Shown: positions 8,553 to 16,053, numbered from the stretch's first letter. The stretch is DNA of 64,000 nt from Actinoalloteichus hoggarensis (GCF_002234535.1 NZ_CP022521.1:5084001-5148000); one strand, 5' to 3'. Notes: generated by a model from the letters alone, not told the origin. Made by a program: numbers and translations.

Positions 8553-10663
8553 GCAGCACACTCTCCATCGACGACCTCAAGGCCGCGATGCCCGACGAGG
8601 TGGTCACCAGGGCGGTCACCCGCCTGGTCCGCGTCCCGGGCCTCGACGGGCCGATCGCGCTGATCACGATCGACAACGGCCACGACCACACCCGGCCCTC
8701 CACGCTCGGTCCGCAGGGCCTGATCAGCCTGAACGAGGCGCTGGACACCGCCTTCGCCGCCGAGCCCGCCGCGATCGCGGTGACCGGCAAGCCCTTCGTC
8801 TTCGCGGCCGGGGCCGACCTCTCCGGGATCGGCAGGCTCACCGCGAAGGAGCAGGCCGACTGGATGGCGGAGACCGGCCACGCCGTCTTCCGCAGGCTGA
8901 TCGACTCCGCCGTGCCGACCTTCGCCTTCGTCAACGGCGCGGCGCTCGGCGGCGGCCTCGAACTGGCGCTGTCGTGTCACTACCGCACGGTGGCCTCCAA
9001 CGCGGGCGTCATCGCCCTGCCGGAGACGTTCCTGGGCCTGTTCCCCGGCTGGGGCGGCACCCAGCTGCTGCCGAACCTGATCGGTCCGGACGCGGCAGTG
9101 ACGGTCATGGTGGAGAACGCCCTCAACCAGAACCGCATGCTCAAGCCCGCCCAGGCCGCCAAGCTGGGCATCGTCGACGTGCTCCTGGACTCCGCCGACT
9201 ACCTGGAGCAGTCGCTGGCCTGGGCGGCGCGGGTGGTGCGCGGCGAGATCACCGTCGACCGTCCGGAGATCGATCGGGGCCCGGGCTGGGACGCGGCGGT
9301 GGCGCGGGCGCAGGCCCTCGTCACGGCGAAGACCCAGGGGGCGGCGCCCGGACCGCAGCACGCGGTGGACCTGCTCGAGATCGCCCGCGCGAACGATCTC
9401 GACGCGGGCTTCGCCGCCGAGACGCAGCGGCTCGCCGAGGTCCTGATGTCCGACGAGACCCGCGCCGGGCTCTACTCCTTCGACCTCGTGCAGCGACGGG
9501 TGAAGCGGCCCGCCGGGGCGCCGGACAAGTCGCTGGCCCGTGACGTCGGCAAGGTCGGCATCGTGGGCGCGGGCCTGATGGCCAGCCAGCTCGCGCTGCT
9601 GTTCGTGCGACGGCTGAAGGTGCCGGTGGTGCTCACCGACGTCGACGAGGCGCGAATCGAGAAGGGCGTCGGCTACGTCCACGCCGAGGTGGACAAGCTC
9701 CTCGGCAAGGGGCGGGTCTCCCCCGACGAGGCGAACCGGCTCAAGGCGCTGGTCTCCGGCTCCCTGGACAAGGCGGCCTTCGCCGACGCCGACTTCGTCA
9801 TCGAGGCCGTCTTCGAGGAGCTGTCGGTCAAGCAGCAGGTCTTCGCCGAGCTGGAGGAGCACGTCTCCCCGGAGGCGATCCTGGCGACGAACACCTCGTC
9901 GTTGTCGATCACCGAGATGGCCGCCAAGCTCCAGCACCCCGAGCGGGTCGTGGGCTTCCACTTCTTCAACCCGGTGGCCGTGCTGCCGCTGCTGGAGATC
10001 GTGCGCGGCGAGCGCACCGACGATGCAGCGCTGGCCACGGCCTTCGCCACCGGCAAGAACCTGAAGAAGTCCTGCGTCCTGGTCAAGGACGCGCCCGCGT
10101 TCGTGGTGAACCGGCTGCTGACCAGGTTCCTCGGCGAGGTCATCAAGGCCATCGACGAGGGCACCCCGTTCGACGTCGCCGACCGTGCCCTGGCGCCGCT
10201 GGGACTGCCGATGAGCCCGCTCGTGCTGGTGCAGCTGGTGGGTCCCGCCGTGGCCACGCACGTCGCCGGGACCCTGCACGAGGCGTTCCCCGAGCGCTTC
10301 GGCGTCAGCGAGAACATGCGGCGGCTCGTCGCCGCGGGCAAGACCGCGGTGTGGACCTGGGACGAGCAGGGCACCCAGCGCATCGACCCGGAGGTCGCCG
10401 CGCTCTGGGAGCAGGGCCCCACGGTGCTCACCGAGGAGCAGGTGCGGCACAAGGCGCTGTCGGCCCTGGCCGAGGAGTCCCGGATCATGCTGGACGAGGG
10501 CGTGGTGGCCGAGGCCCAGGACCTCGACCTGTGCATGATCCTCGGCGCGGGCTGGCCGTTCTGGCTGGGCGGGATCACGCCCTACCTGGACCGCAGCGGG
10601 ATCGCCGAGGAGGTCAACAAGGCCCGCTTCCACGCGCCCGGAGTCGCCTCGGCCGCGAGCTGA
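8549..10663 (+). CDS. fadB: 3-hydroxyacyl-CoA dehydrogenase / enoyl-CoA hydratase (FadB-type)
   Basis: Bifunctional 704-residue alpha subunit of the beta-oxidation complex. Residues about 1-300 form the crotonase domain, with AAGADLSGI and GAALGGGLELALSCHY (oxyanion hole) and a catalytic Glu in PETFLGLFPGWGGT. Residues about 330-510 form the NAD-binding dehydrogenase domain, with VGIVGAGLMASQLAL and the signature GFHFFNPVAVLPLLEIVRG. The C-terminal 3HCDH domain follows (VKDAPAFVVNRLLTRFL). The GTG start at 8549 overlaps the thiolase stop, with GGAGG at 8537-8542 inside the thiolase gene. A hairpin follows at 10704-10741. Confidence 0.95.
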   Translation: MSSTLSIDDLKAAMPDEVVTRAVTRLVRVPGLDGPIALITIDNGHDHTRPSTLGPQGLISLNEALDTAFAAEPAAIAVTGKPFVFAAGADLSGIGRLTAKEQADWMAETGHAVFRRLIDSAVPTFAFVNGAALGGGLELALSCHYRTVASNAGVIALPETFLGLFPGWGGTQLLPNLIGPDAAVTVMVENALNQNRMLKPAQAAKLGIVDVLLDSADYLEQSLAWAARVVRGEITVDRPEIDRGPGWDAAVARAQALVTAKTQGAAPGPQHAVDLLEIARANDLDAGFAAETQRLAEVLMSDETRAGLYSFDLVQRRVKRPAGAPDKSLARDVGKVGIVGAGLMASQLALLFVRRLKVPVVLTDVDEARIEKGVGYVHAEVDKLLGKGRVSPDEANRLKALVSGSLDKAAFADADFVIEAVFEELSVKQQVFAELEEHVSPEAILATNTSSLSITEMAAKLQHPERVVGFHFFNPVAVLPLLEIVRGERTDDAALATAFATGKNLKKSCVLVKDAPAFVVNRLLTRFLGEVIKAIDEGTPFDVADRALAPLGLPMSPLVLVQLVGPAVATHVAGTLHEAFPERFGVSENMRRLVAAGKTAVWTWDEQGTQRIDPEVAALWEQGPTVLTEEQVRHKALSALAEESRIMLDEGVVAEAQDLDLCMILGAGWPFWLGGITPYLDRSGIAEEVNKARFHAPGVASAAS

Positions 10664-10703
10664 CCCGCTCGCACCGGAGCCGGCACCGGCCGGACACCCG
10701 AGG

Positions 10704-10741
10704 GGCCCCGCCTCCACTGCGATCGCGGTGAGGGCGGGGCC
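10704..10741 (+). terminator. Terminator after fadB
   Basis: GGCCCCGCC (10704-10712) pairs perfectly with GGCGGGGCC (10733-10741); the loop itself contains a smaller self-complementary CACTGCGATCGCGGTG. It lies 40 bp after the fadB stop. It has no U-tract, as is usual in high-GC actinomycetes. Confidence 0.6.
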
Positions 10742-10764
10742 GCTCGCCGTCGGCGGCCGCGCAG

Positions 10765-10964
10765 GCGTTCCTGGATCTGCGCCGCCATCGAACGGCGGGG
10801 GCGGGCCACGGCCGAGGAGTCGACGAGAGCCGTGATCTGTTCGGCCAAGACGTCGTTTCCACGGGCTGCCGGTATGAGCCATCGAGACAGCCGGTCGGCG
10901 GGGAGCGGACCAGGGGCGGTGCCGCGCGTGGAACACTCGCCCGACACCGTCCGTGGGTGCGGCC
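10765..10964 (-). pseudogene. Decayed DUF5753 (Scr1-like regulator) fragment 2
   Basis: Read on the minus strand, this stretch encodes NDVLAEQITALVDSSAVAR, the counterpart of HDVMAEQITALINSTAVVR in the fragment at 11845-12204. A one-base deletion just after VAR then throws it out of frame. A run of about 32 bases (10918-10949) is identical to 12227-12258. It is a remnant of the ligand-sensing C-terminal domain of a Scr1-type XRE regulator, left downstream of DUF397 copy A by tandem duplication. It has no intact reading frame and cannot make a functional protein. Confidence 0.7.
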
Positions 10965-11159
10965 TCAGCGGAGTCGGTCGGCCTTGATCGCGCCGAGGAA
11001 GCCGGCGAAGACGGCACGGCCGACGACGAGCGTCCCGCCATCACGGTCCTTGGTGTCGCGGATGCCGACTAAGCCTGTTGTGGGGCCGACCTCGATGCAT
11101 GCCCCACCGTTGCCACTGCTGCGCGACGACTTGCGCCATGCGGCTCGGGAGAGGTCCAT
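10965..11159 (-). CDS. DUF397 protein, copy A
   Basis: 64-residue DUF397 protein of the BldB/Scr2-type family found next to Scr1-like XRE regulators. It starts with WRKSSRSSGNGGACIEV, the family core in which a Trp and a Cys are conserved, and ends with VGIRDTKDRDGGTLVVG. The second half is nearly identical to the three neighbouring copies, while the first half differs. The ATG at 11159 has AAAGGGAG upstream. It has no intact regulator partner of its own. Known family members act with, or antagonise, the adjacent XRE protein; that role here is inferred. Confidence 0.85.
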   Translation of the reverse strand: MDLSRAAWRKSSRSSGNGGACIEVGPTTGLVGIRDTKDRDGGTLVVGRAVFAGFLGAIKADRLR

Positions 11160-11347
11160 CCCGCACTCCCTTTCGGTTGTCCTCAGAGGTCGATGCCAGC
11201 GTAGCCGGCAGATCTGCCGAACGCTTCAGCGTCGAGCACTGTCGTGTGGCGTGACAGCCGCCGTCGATGGTGGCGAGGCGGTCCGTTCACCGGCTCCCGA
11301 CCTGCCCTCGTCGCGCCGGGGCAGCGGCCGGAGCCGGCTGCTACAAG

Positions 11348-11536
11348 TCAGCGGAGTCGGTCGGCCTTGATCGCGTCGAGGAAGCCGGCGAAGGCGGCAC
11401 GGCCGACGACGAGGGTCCCACCGTCCCGGTTCTTGGTGTCGCGGATGCCGATGTTGTCGGAACCATAGCCGAGTTCGACGCACGCCGATTGGGTCCCGCT
11501 TCGGCGTGACTTCCGCCAGCCGGTGAAGCTGTTCAT
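11348..11536 (-). CDS. DUF397 protein, copy B
   Basis: 62-residue DUF397 protein with core WRKSRRSGTQSACVELG and the shared tail IGIRDTKNRDGGTLVVGRAA. The ATG at 11536 is preceded by a very good AGGAGGAG ribosome-binding site, so copy B is likely translated independently of its neighbours. It differs from copies A, C and D mainly in the specificity-like first half. An open frame extends 300 bases upstream in the same phase, but without family similarity and over copy C, so it is not used. Confidence 0.85.
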   Translation of the reverse strand: MNSFTGWRKSRRSGTQSACVELGYGSDNIGIRDTKNRDGGTLVVGRAAFAGFLDAIKADRLR

Positions 11537-11663
11537 GAGGCTGCTCCTCCTAGCGAACGGGCGACGGATCGGAGTCCGCAGCTGACAGGCGAACCGACGA
11601 GAAGGCAACGGACGGGAGGTGTCCAGCGAACACATCGCTCGACACCGTCCGTCGATGCAGCAG

Positions 11664-11855
11664 TCAGCGGAGCCGGTCAGCCTTGATCGCGCCGAGAAGG
11701 CCGGCGAAGGCGGCACGGCCGACGACGAGGGTCCCACCGTCCCGGTTCTTGGTATCCCGGATGCCGACCGCCGTGGCGTCCTGCGCGACCTCGACACAGT
11801 TGCCTTCACCCGTGTACGTGGACGTACGCCAGTCGTTGAACCGGTCACTGGGCAT
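11664..11855 (-). CDS. DUF397 protein, copy C
   Basis: 63-residue DUF397 protein with the first half MPSDRFNDWRTSTYTGEGN and CVEVAQDATAVGIRDTK, then the tail shared by all four copies. The ATG at 11855 lies 11 bases inside the 3' end of the truncated DUF5753 fragment (stop at 11845), exactly how a DUF397 gene normally follows its XRE partner. Copy C was therefore probably the partner of that lost regulator. It may now be expressed by read-through from the intact regulator upstream. Confidence 0.85.
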   Translation of the reverse strand: MPSDRFNDWRTSTYTGEGNCVEVAQDATAVGIRDTKNRDGGTLVVGRAAFAGLLGAIKADRLR

Positions 11856-12204
11856 GAGTTCCGCTCCGTTCTGCGTGGTTCTGCTGGTAGCGCGCCAACG
11901 TTGCGGCAGTCTGGTCCTCAGACAGTGCTACCTCGTCGAGCGTAGTAACGGCGCGGATGTAGGGGCCTGCGTCCTTCGTCTTGTCGAGGTATGTACCTGT
12001 GGCCAGGTGCTCCAGGTACACCACTGGATCAGCAGCCGAGAACGTCATCAGCGTGAACGCTGACAGCATTCCTGGATACGCGCCGCCACCGATCGGCAGG
12101 ACGCGGACCACGGCCGTGGAGTTGATGAGAGCCGTGATCTGTTCAGCCATGACGTCGTGCCCGCCGACTGCCCGTATGAGCGCCAGCTCATCGAGGTAGA
12201 CGGT
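11845..12204 (-). pseudogene. Truncated DUF5753 C-terminal fragment of a Scr1-like regulator
   Basis: The minus-strand frame reads YLDELALIRAVGGHDVMAEQ, then VVRVLPIGGGAYPGMLSAF and VVYLEHLATGTYLDK. This is the C-terminal half of the DUF5753 domain, with no helix-turn-helix before it. Homology stops near 12204, just behind DUF397 copy D, so recombination removed the N-terminal two-thirds. An ATG at 12150 (MAEQIT) could still give a 101-residue peptide, so expression is not excluded. Its stop overlaps the start of copy C, preserving the original regulator-partner junction. Confidence 0.75.
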
Positions 12205-12273
12205 CGGTAGGGAGTCGCCCAGGGACGGTGCCGCGCGTGGAACACTCGCCCGACACCGCCCGTCGGGCCGAAG

Positions 12274-12474
12274 TCAGCGGAGTCGGTCGGCCTTGATCGC
12301 GCCGAGAAGGCCAGCGAAGGCAGCACGGCCGACGACGAGGGTCCCGCCATCGCGGTTCTTGGTGTCGCGGATGCCGACGACGCCGGGGGCCTGTCCGATC
12401 TCGATGCAGCTGCTCGTGGCCTGAGACCAGCGGGACTTCCGCCAGCCGGTGAAGCGGCGCTGCGGTAACGTCAT
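12274..12474 (-). CDS. DUF397 protein, copy D, partner of the intact XRE regulator
   Basis: 66-residue DUF397 protein with core FTGWRKSRWSQATSSCIEIG and the tail VVGIRDTKNRDGGTLVVGRA. Its ATG at 12474 shares four bases (ATGA) with the stop of the XRE gene, so both are made from one transcript in coupled fashion. In the known Scr1/Scr2 and WhiJ-type pairs of Streptomyces the small protein works with the XRE regulator; the same relation is inferred here. The downstream 200 bp is duplicated behind copy A. Confidence 0.9.
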   Translation of the reverse strand: MTLPQRRFTGWRKSRWSQATSSCIEIGQAPGVVGIRDTKNRDGGTLVVGRAAFAGLLGAIKADRLR

Positions 12475-13319
12475 GATGTCCCCTCAAGAGATTCGGCAAC
12501 GTCGGCGATGAGCCCGGCCGATGCCTCTGGACTCATCGCCACCGACATGACGATATCCGCCGCCGCGCGGTACGCCTCAACGTCGTCGGGCTCGTGAAGA
12601 ACCAGGGCGCTGCGACGGTTCTCCAAGTGCACGACCGGTTCCCGGTCGTCACGGAAGGCGAACATATCGAACATGCCCTCAAGATCCGGTGCCCAGTCAG
12701 CGGTGAACGGGACGATGCGCAGATCGACGACGGGCAGAGCAGCGATGTCCAGCAGGGTCCTCAGTTGGTGTGCCATCACCTTCCGACCGCCGACAAGACG
12801 TCGCAGCGCGCCCTCGCCGATCATCGTGGTCAGTCGGGGCGGGTTCTGGTCCCGCAGGACCTCTCGTCGTCCGACGCGGACCCGCACACGGGGTTCGACC
12901 TCATGCTCAGGCACTCCACCAGCACCCAGGATCGCCCTCGCGTAGGCAGTGGTTTGAAGCATTCCCGGGACCAGATTGGGTGCCACGGTCGTGATCTCGG
13001 CGGCGTCCCGCTCAGCTTCCAAAAGTGCGCTGAGCGCCCGTGCCTGTTCAGGCAGGCCCACGGCCAGCCAATGGCGTTCCCCTTTGTCTCGGGCCATCGC
13101 CACCAACTCATCACGAGTCTCAGCATCGACGCCCAACGCGGTAAGCAGGGCAGCAGCGTCGGCCGGGCTTGGCATCCGGACACCGGACTCCCAGCGTCCG
13201 ACAGTGGATGACGACCAGCCCATCTGAAGTGAAATGCCACTCGCGGTCAAGCCTGCCGCCTCGCGAGCACGCTTCAGTGCGCGTCCGAGCTCTGCTGATC
13301 TTGGTGTCACACCGGCCAT
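12471..13319 (-). CDS. XRE-family regulator with DUF5753 domain (Scr1-like)
   Basis: 282-residue transcription regulator. Residues about 8-65 form the helix-turn-helix (LGRALKRAREAAGLTASGIS, SSSTVGRWESG). Residues about 95-275 are a DUF5753 domain (PNLVPGMLQTTAYARAIL, then LRTLLDIAALPVVDLRIVPF and DDREPVVHLENRRSAL), giving the family's usual length. The ATG at 13319 begins MAGVTPRSAELG, matching relatives; more upstream in-frame starts lack support. It is translationally coupled to DUF397 copy D. Six GTTCC/GGAAC repeats in the divergent promoter region are candidate binding sites. Family members regulate development and antibiotic production; the target here is unknown. Confidence 0.92.
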   Translation of the reverse strand: MAGVTPRSAELGRALKRAREAAGLTASGISLQMGWSSSTVGRWESGVRMPSPADAAALLTALGVDAETRDELVAMARDKGERHWLAVGLPEQARALSALLEAERDAAEITTVAPNLVPGMLQTTAYARAILGAGGVPEHEVEPRVRVRVGRREVLRDQNPPRLTTMIGEGALRRLVGGRKVMAHQLRTLLDIAALPVVDLRIVPFTADWAPDLEGMFDMFAFRDDREPVVHLENRRSALVLHEPDDVEAYRAAADIVMSVAMSPEASAGLIADVAESLEGTS

Positions 13320-13352
13320 GGGCGAAGCGTAGTCGCGCGTGCGCCAGATCCG

Positions 13353-13424
13353 GTTCCCTCGATCAGGGCATTGTTCCAGTACTCCATAAAGTTCCATACT
13401 GCCGGAACATCGGAACATTGGAAC
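13353..13424. promoter_or_regulatory. Cluster of GTTCC / GGAAC repeats in the divergent promoter region
   Basis: Three GTTCC (13353, 13373, 13391) are followed by three GGAAC (13404, 13412, 13420), the last three spaced 8 bp apart. The innermost pair forms a GTTCC-N8-GGAAC palindrome. They lie between the XRE gene and the divergent five-gene cassette in a 322-bp spacer that holds no gene. They are likely operators for the XRE protein (inference). Confidence 0.5.
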
Positions 13425-13641
13425 ACAAGATGATCAAGGGGCTCGGCATGACACATCGGACTCGCATCTCAGATCGCACCGGCGTCACCGCCATGACCAG
13501 CGCATCTCGAGACGCTGGACTTGATTCTTGCCGCCAACGCGTTGACCGCCCGCCGGAGTGCTTGCCGAACGGCAACCACGACATGTGCTGTGCACGGGTT
13601 TCGCGGTTCGTCGCCGCTGGGCGGCGGGTCGGTGGTGTGTC

Positions 13642-13818
13642 GTGATCCCGACCGTCGTAGTCGGCGTGTTCCTGATGGCGGCCGGGTTTCCGTTGACCGT
13701 CTGGGGTTACCGCACTCCCCCTGCCCGCCGGCACGTGCGCCGCCGGACGGTGGCGTTCGCGTCGATCCTGGCTCGGTTGGCTGAGGAGCGGTTGGATGTG
13801 GTGGGGGTGCGGTCGTGA
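13642..13818 (+). CDS. Small single-span membrane protein, cassette gene 1
   Basis: 58-residue protein: one hydrophobic helix (IPTVVVGVFLMAAGFPLTVWG, about residues 2-22), then an arginine-rich segment PARRHVRRRTVAF and a short helical tail. I do not recognise the family. GTG at 13642 is chosen because a hydrophobic segment begins directly after it. Its stop overlaps the next start (GTGA at 13815-13818), opening a chain of five coupled genes. It lies divergent from the XRE regulator, so co-regulation is plausible. Confidence 0.6.
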   Translation: MIPTVVVGVFLMAAGFPLTVWGYRTPPARRHVRRRTVAFASILARLAEERLDVVGVRS

Positions 13819-14354
13819 CGACTCTGGCCGCGTTGTTCCTCGACACCGACACCGATGCCGATGCGCGTGTCCGGTTTCGGAGTGGGGTCATGTTCGTGAC
13901 CTCGGGTGCGCAGGGTGTGCTGGTGGAGGGTGTGCGGCCTGGTCGTGATCCGGTGCGTGCGGTGATCGGTGCGACGGACGCGGTCGACGTCCTGGACGCG
14001 TTGTGGGCGTGGCGTTCGATCGAGTTGCCCGCGATGGACGGCGTCACCGGTGTTCGACGGCTCCGTTTCCATCCCCGACCCGACGGCGTCGAGGTCTCCA
14101 TCCGCAGCCGCACCACGACCCGAGGCCGCTGGCTCGTCCACGCCGATCGTGTCCCGGAACTCGGTGATGCGTTGTGTCGGGCACTGATCACCGCCCGCAG
14201 CACCACCGCCACCGCCGCTGTCGGAACAGCTCCCGGCGGACATCCCGCCGCTGTTCAGAGCCCCGACACCGATACTGAAAACGGGGTCGCGGCGGGAGTC
14301 GGCGCAGGTGGCGCCGCCGTCGGGTTGCGAATCGTCCCCGGTGGCCGCCGATGA
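13815..14354 (+). CDS. Hypothetical protein, cassette gene 2
   Basis: 179-residue soluble protein of unknown family. The first 120 residues look folded: an Asp-rich start (LDTDTDADARVRFRSG), VTSGAQGVLVEGV, VDVLDALWAWRSIELPAMDG, then WLVHADRVPELGDALCRALI. The last 60 residues are Ala/Gly/Thr-rich and probably disordered. Both ends overlap neighbours by four bases (GTGA at the start, ATGA at the end), so it is expressed as a coupled unit. No catalytic motif can be named. Confidence 0.7.
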   Translation: MTTLAALFLDTDTDADARVRFRSGVMFVTSGAQGVLVEGVRPGRDPVRAVIGATDAVDVLDALWAWRSIELPAMDGVTGVRRLRFHPRPDGVEVSIRSRTTTRGRWLVHADRVPELGDALCRALITARSTTATAAVGTAPGGHPAAVQSPDTDTENGVAAGVGAGGAAVGLRIVPGGRR

Positions 14355-14596
14355 CCGGCGTCGGCCCGTGGTTCGTCCGGTCAGTGAGCGACGGCGATAC
14401 TCACCGAGCCTTTCGGGAGTACTGGACACGGGACGGCGTGGCGCGTATCCGCCCGGTCTGCGATCCGAACAGCGTGTTCACGGCATTGAACCGGAATCCG
14501 GTCGCGGTCCCCTACTTCGACGAGCACCGCTGCCCCACCTGCCTGACCACCCCACCCGTTGCCGAGGCACGGCATCGTCTGGTGGTGGTCCGATGA
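14351..14596 (+). CDS. Hypothetical small Cys-containing protein, cassette gene 3
   Basis: 81-residue protein of unknown function with HRAFREYWTRDGVARIRPV followed by CDPN and, 30 residues later, HRCPTCL. The Cys and CxxC could form a zinc-ribbon-like site, although only three cysteines are present. The ATG at 14351 overlaps the previous stop (ATGA) and its own stop overlaps the next ATG (ATGA at 14593). Similar short Cys proteins often accompany XRE regulators in actinomycete accessory islands (general observation). Confidence 0.65.
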   Translation: MTGVGPWFVRSVSDGDTHRAFREYWTRDGVARIRPVCDPNSVFTALNRNPVAVPYFDEHRCPTCLTTPPVAEARHRLVVVR

Positions 14597-14694
14597 GGAC
14601 CCTGGTCACCTACCGGTCCGTCCCCGTCGTCCACCGACTACGAGCCGCCCGCATCCGGCCCTACATCTGGGCTGTAGCCGGCGGGTGGCGATGA
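14593..14694 (+). CDS. 33-residue microprotein, cassette gene 4
   Basis: Very short basic ORF beginning MRTLVTYRSVPVVHRL and ending IWAVAGGWR, with no recognisable domain. It is reported because its start and stop both overlap neighbouring genes by exactly four bases (ATGA at 14593-14596 and at 14691-14694), the same junction type found along the whole cassette. Alternatively it may only couple translation of genes 3 and 5 rather than make a useful peptide. Confidence 0.45.
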   Translation: MRTLVTYRSVPVVHRLRAARIRPYIWAVAGGWR

Positions 14695-15245
14695 CCGGCG
14701 ACAGCCGGGAGATCGCCGTCGAACCGTTGCGGCTGCGGCAAGCCTGGCCGCCGGTGGTCGGGATCTTCCTCGACCTGCACACCGTGTTCATCGACCACGG
14801 CCACCCCATCCCGATCAACGGCGACCAGGCCAAGACGATCTGCGGCGTCATGGTCACCCTCGGCCCCCTCACCCTCGACGGCGACAGCCCCACCAGCGTC
14901 GTGCCCTACGTCCAGGACTGCCCGTACTGCACCGCGATCCTCGACAACGACGACACCACCCCCACCCCGCACACCACCGGCTGGGCGCTGTGCCTGCGCC
15001 GCCGCCACCCCGACGGCCGACCCGGACTCGTCCACCTCGCCGACACCCACAGAACCGACGGGACCGACGGGACCAGCGGTGTCGACACAACCGGCGGAAC
15101 CAGCCGTGTCGGCAGAAACGGCGGCACGACCATCACGACCCGGTGCGGCCAACACCTCACCCTCGGCGACACCGCTCGACCGGTCGAGCGGGTCGAGCCC
15201 GGTCAGGGCGTCCCCTGCACACCCTGCCTGCTCCGCTCGCACTGA
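14691..15245 (+). CDS. Hypothetical Cys-rich protein, cassette gene 5
   Basis: 184-residue protein with no recognised family. The N-terminal 80 residues look globular (FLDLHTVFIDHGHPIPINGD, KTICGVMVTLGP) and contain DCPYC; the end contains RCGQHL and PCTPCLLRSH, so several CxxC-like pairs could bind metal. Between them lies a low-complexity Thr/Gly/Asp stretch (about 120-150) from repeated GAC-GGG-ACC-type codons. The ATG at 14691 overlaps the previous stop. It is the last of the five coupled genes; a repeat tract and the winged-helix gene follow. Confidence 0.65.
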   Translation: MTGDSREIAVEPLRLRQAWPPVVGIFLDLHTVFIDHGHPIPINGDQAKTICGVMVTLGPLTLDGDSPTSVVPYVQDCPYCTAILDNDDTTPTPHTTGWALCLRRRHPDGRPGLVHLADTHRTDGTDGTSGVDTTGGTSRVGRNGGTTITTRCGQHLTLGDTARPVERVEPGQGVPCTPCLLRSH

Positions 15246-15280
15246 ACCACCACACCACCGAACACCGCCCCCCGGCACCC

Positions 15281-15333
15281 AGCACATCAGCACATCAGCA
15301 CTGGCACTTCAGCACTCAGCACTCAGCACTCAG
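15281..15333. repeat. Short tandem repeat (CAGCAC-type) before the winged-helix gene
   Basis: A tract of AGCACATC, AGCACATC, AGCACTGGC, ACTTC and then three AGCACTC units runs directly into the ribosome-binding site (AGGAG at 15332-15336). Such a repeat in a 5' leader may vary in length by slippage and alter expression (inference). Confidence 0.6.
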
Positions 15334-15345
15334 GAGAACGTCCGC

Positions 15346-15900
15346 ATGCCTGCCACCCGACCGACCACCACCCCGAAGCCGACGCCGCAGCCGTCGCCGA
15401 CACCGACCACCCGAACCGACCCGTCCCCCATGGCCCGCACCACCACCCCCACGCCGTTGGACATCGCGGTGGGTGCCGGGACTGTCACCGCCGAACCCTG
15501 GGTGTTGTGGGAGTCCCTGATCGCGGCGACCCAACGCTGGACCACCCACCCCGCCGACGCCCTGCGCAACAACCACGGCATCACCGTCTACGACTACCGA
15601 CTCCTCCGTCTGCTGGCCCGCACACCCCGGCCAGTACGCAAATCCATCACCCACACCGCCCTGGACCTGCCGCCACGCAGCCTTGATCACAGCATCGCCC
15701 GCCTCACCGAACGCGGTTGTCTCACCGTCACCGGCCGAGGACAAGAGAAACGACTCCGCATCACCGACCACGGCATCGAATTCCTCGAAGCCGCCATCAC
15801 CACACTCCGCACGGTGACGGCCGACAGCCTCCCCGCCGCCGCACTGCCACCCCGCAGCCGAGCCGCACTCGTCACCCTCCTCAATCGACTACGCCACTGA
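15346..15900 (+). CDS. Winged-helix (MarR-like) transcription regulator
   Basis: 184-residue protein. The first 40 residues are Thr/Pro-rich and disordered. The rest matches a MarR-type winged helix: ITVYDYRLLRLLAR, the recognition region DLPPRSLDHSIARLTERGCL and wing TVTGRGQEKRLRITDHGIEF, with helices on either side. The ATG at 15346 has AGGAG ten bases upstream. It follows the five-gene cassette after 100 bp of repeat-containing leader and may be transcribed with it. The ligand and target are unknown. Confidence 0.75.
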   Translation: MPATRPTTTPKPTPQPSPTPTTRTDPSPMARTTTPTPLDIAVGAGTVTAEPWVLWESLIAATQRWTTHPADALRNNHGITVYDYRLLRLLARTPRPVRKSITHTALDLPPRSLDHSIARLTERGCLTVTGRGQEKRLRITDHGIEFLEAAITTLRTVTADSLPAAALPPRSRAALVTLLNRLRH

Positions 15901-16025
15901 ACCCACCACACCACCACGGCCCGCGACGCCCCATACCCATGGCGACGACGCGCCTGAGGGACAGGGGACTCGGAGCCCGGCCTGCGCCGCGCCCGGCGGC
16001 CGGACATGCTCCCGACAGCGTGATA

Positions 16026-16053
16026 GGAGGGCCGGCCACCAGGCCTGCCCTCC
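16026..16053. terminator. Bidirectional hairpin terminator
   Basis: GGAGGGC (16026-16032) pairs with GCCCTCC (16047-16053), with an inner GGCC/GGCC pairing. It lies between the convergent winged-helix gene (stop 15900) and the penicillin-binding protein gene (stop 16079) and could serve both. Confidence 0.65.

Noticed and set aside
8465-11044. Open frame of 859 codons on the minus strand over fadA/fadB
   Set aside because: It is the reverse-strand shadow of a clear thiolase/FadB operon; the translation is His/Arg/Gly-rich without any family motif.
15281-15333. Possible CRISPR or phage attachment repeat
   Set aside because: Units are 7-9 bases and contiguous with no spacers, and no integrase, tRNA gene or cas gene is near; it is a simple tandem repeat.
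10704-15900. Interpreting the accessory island as an integrated conjugative element
   Set aside because: No integrase, excisionase, replication or FtsK/TraB-type gene and no flanking tRNA or direct repeats are visible.
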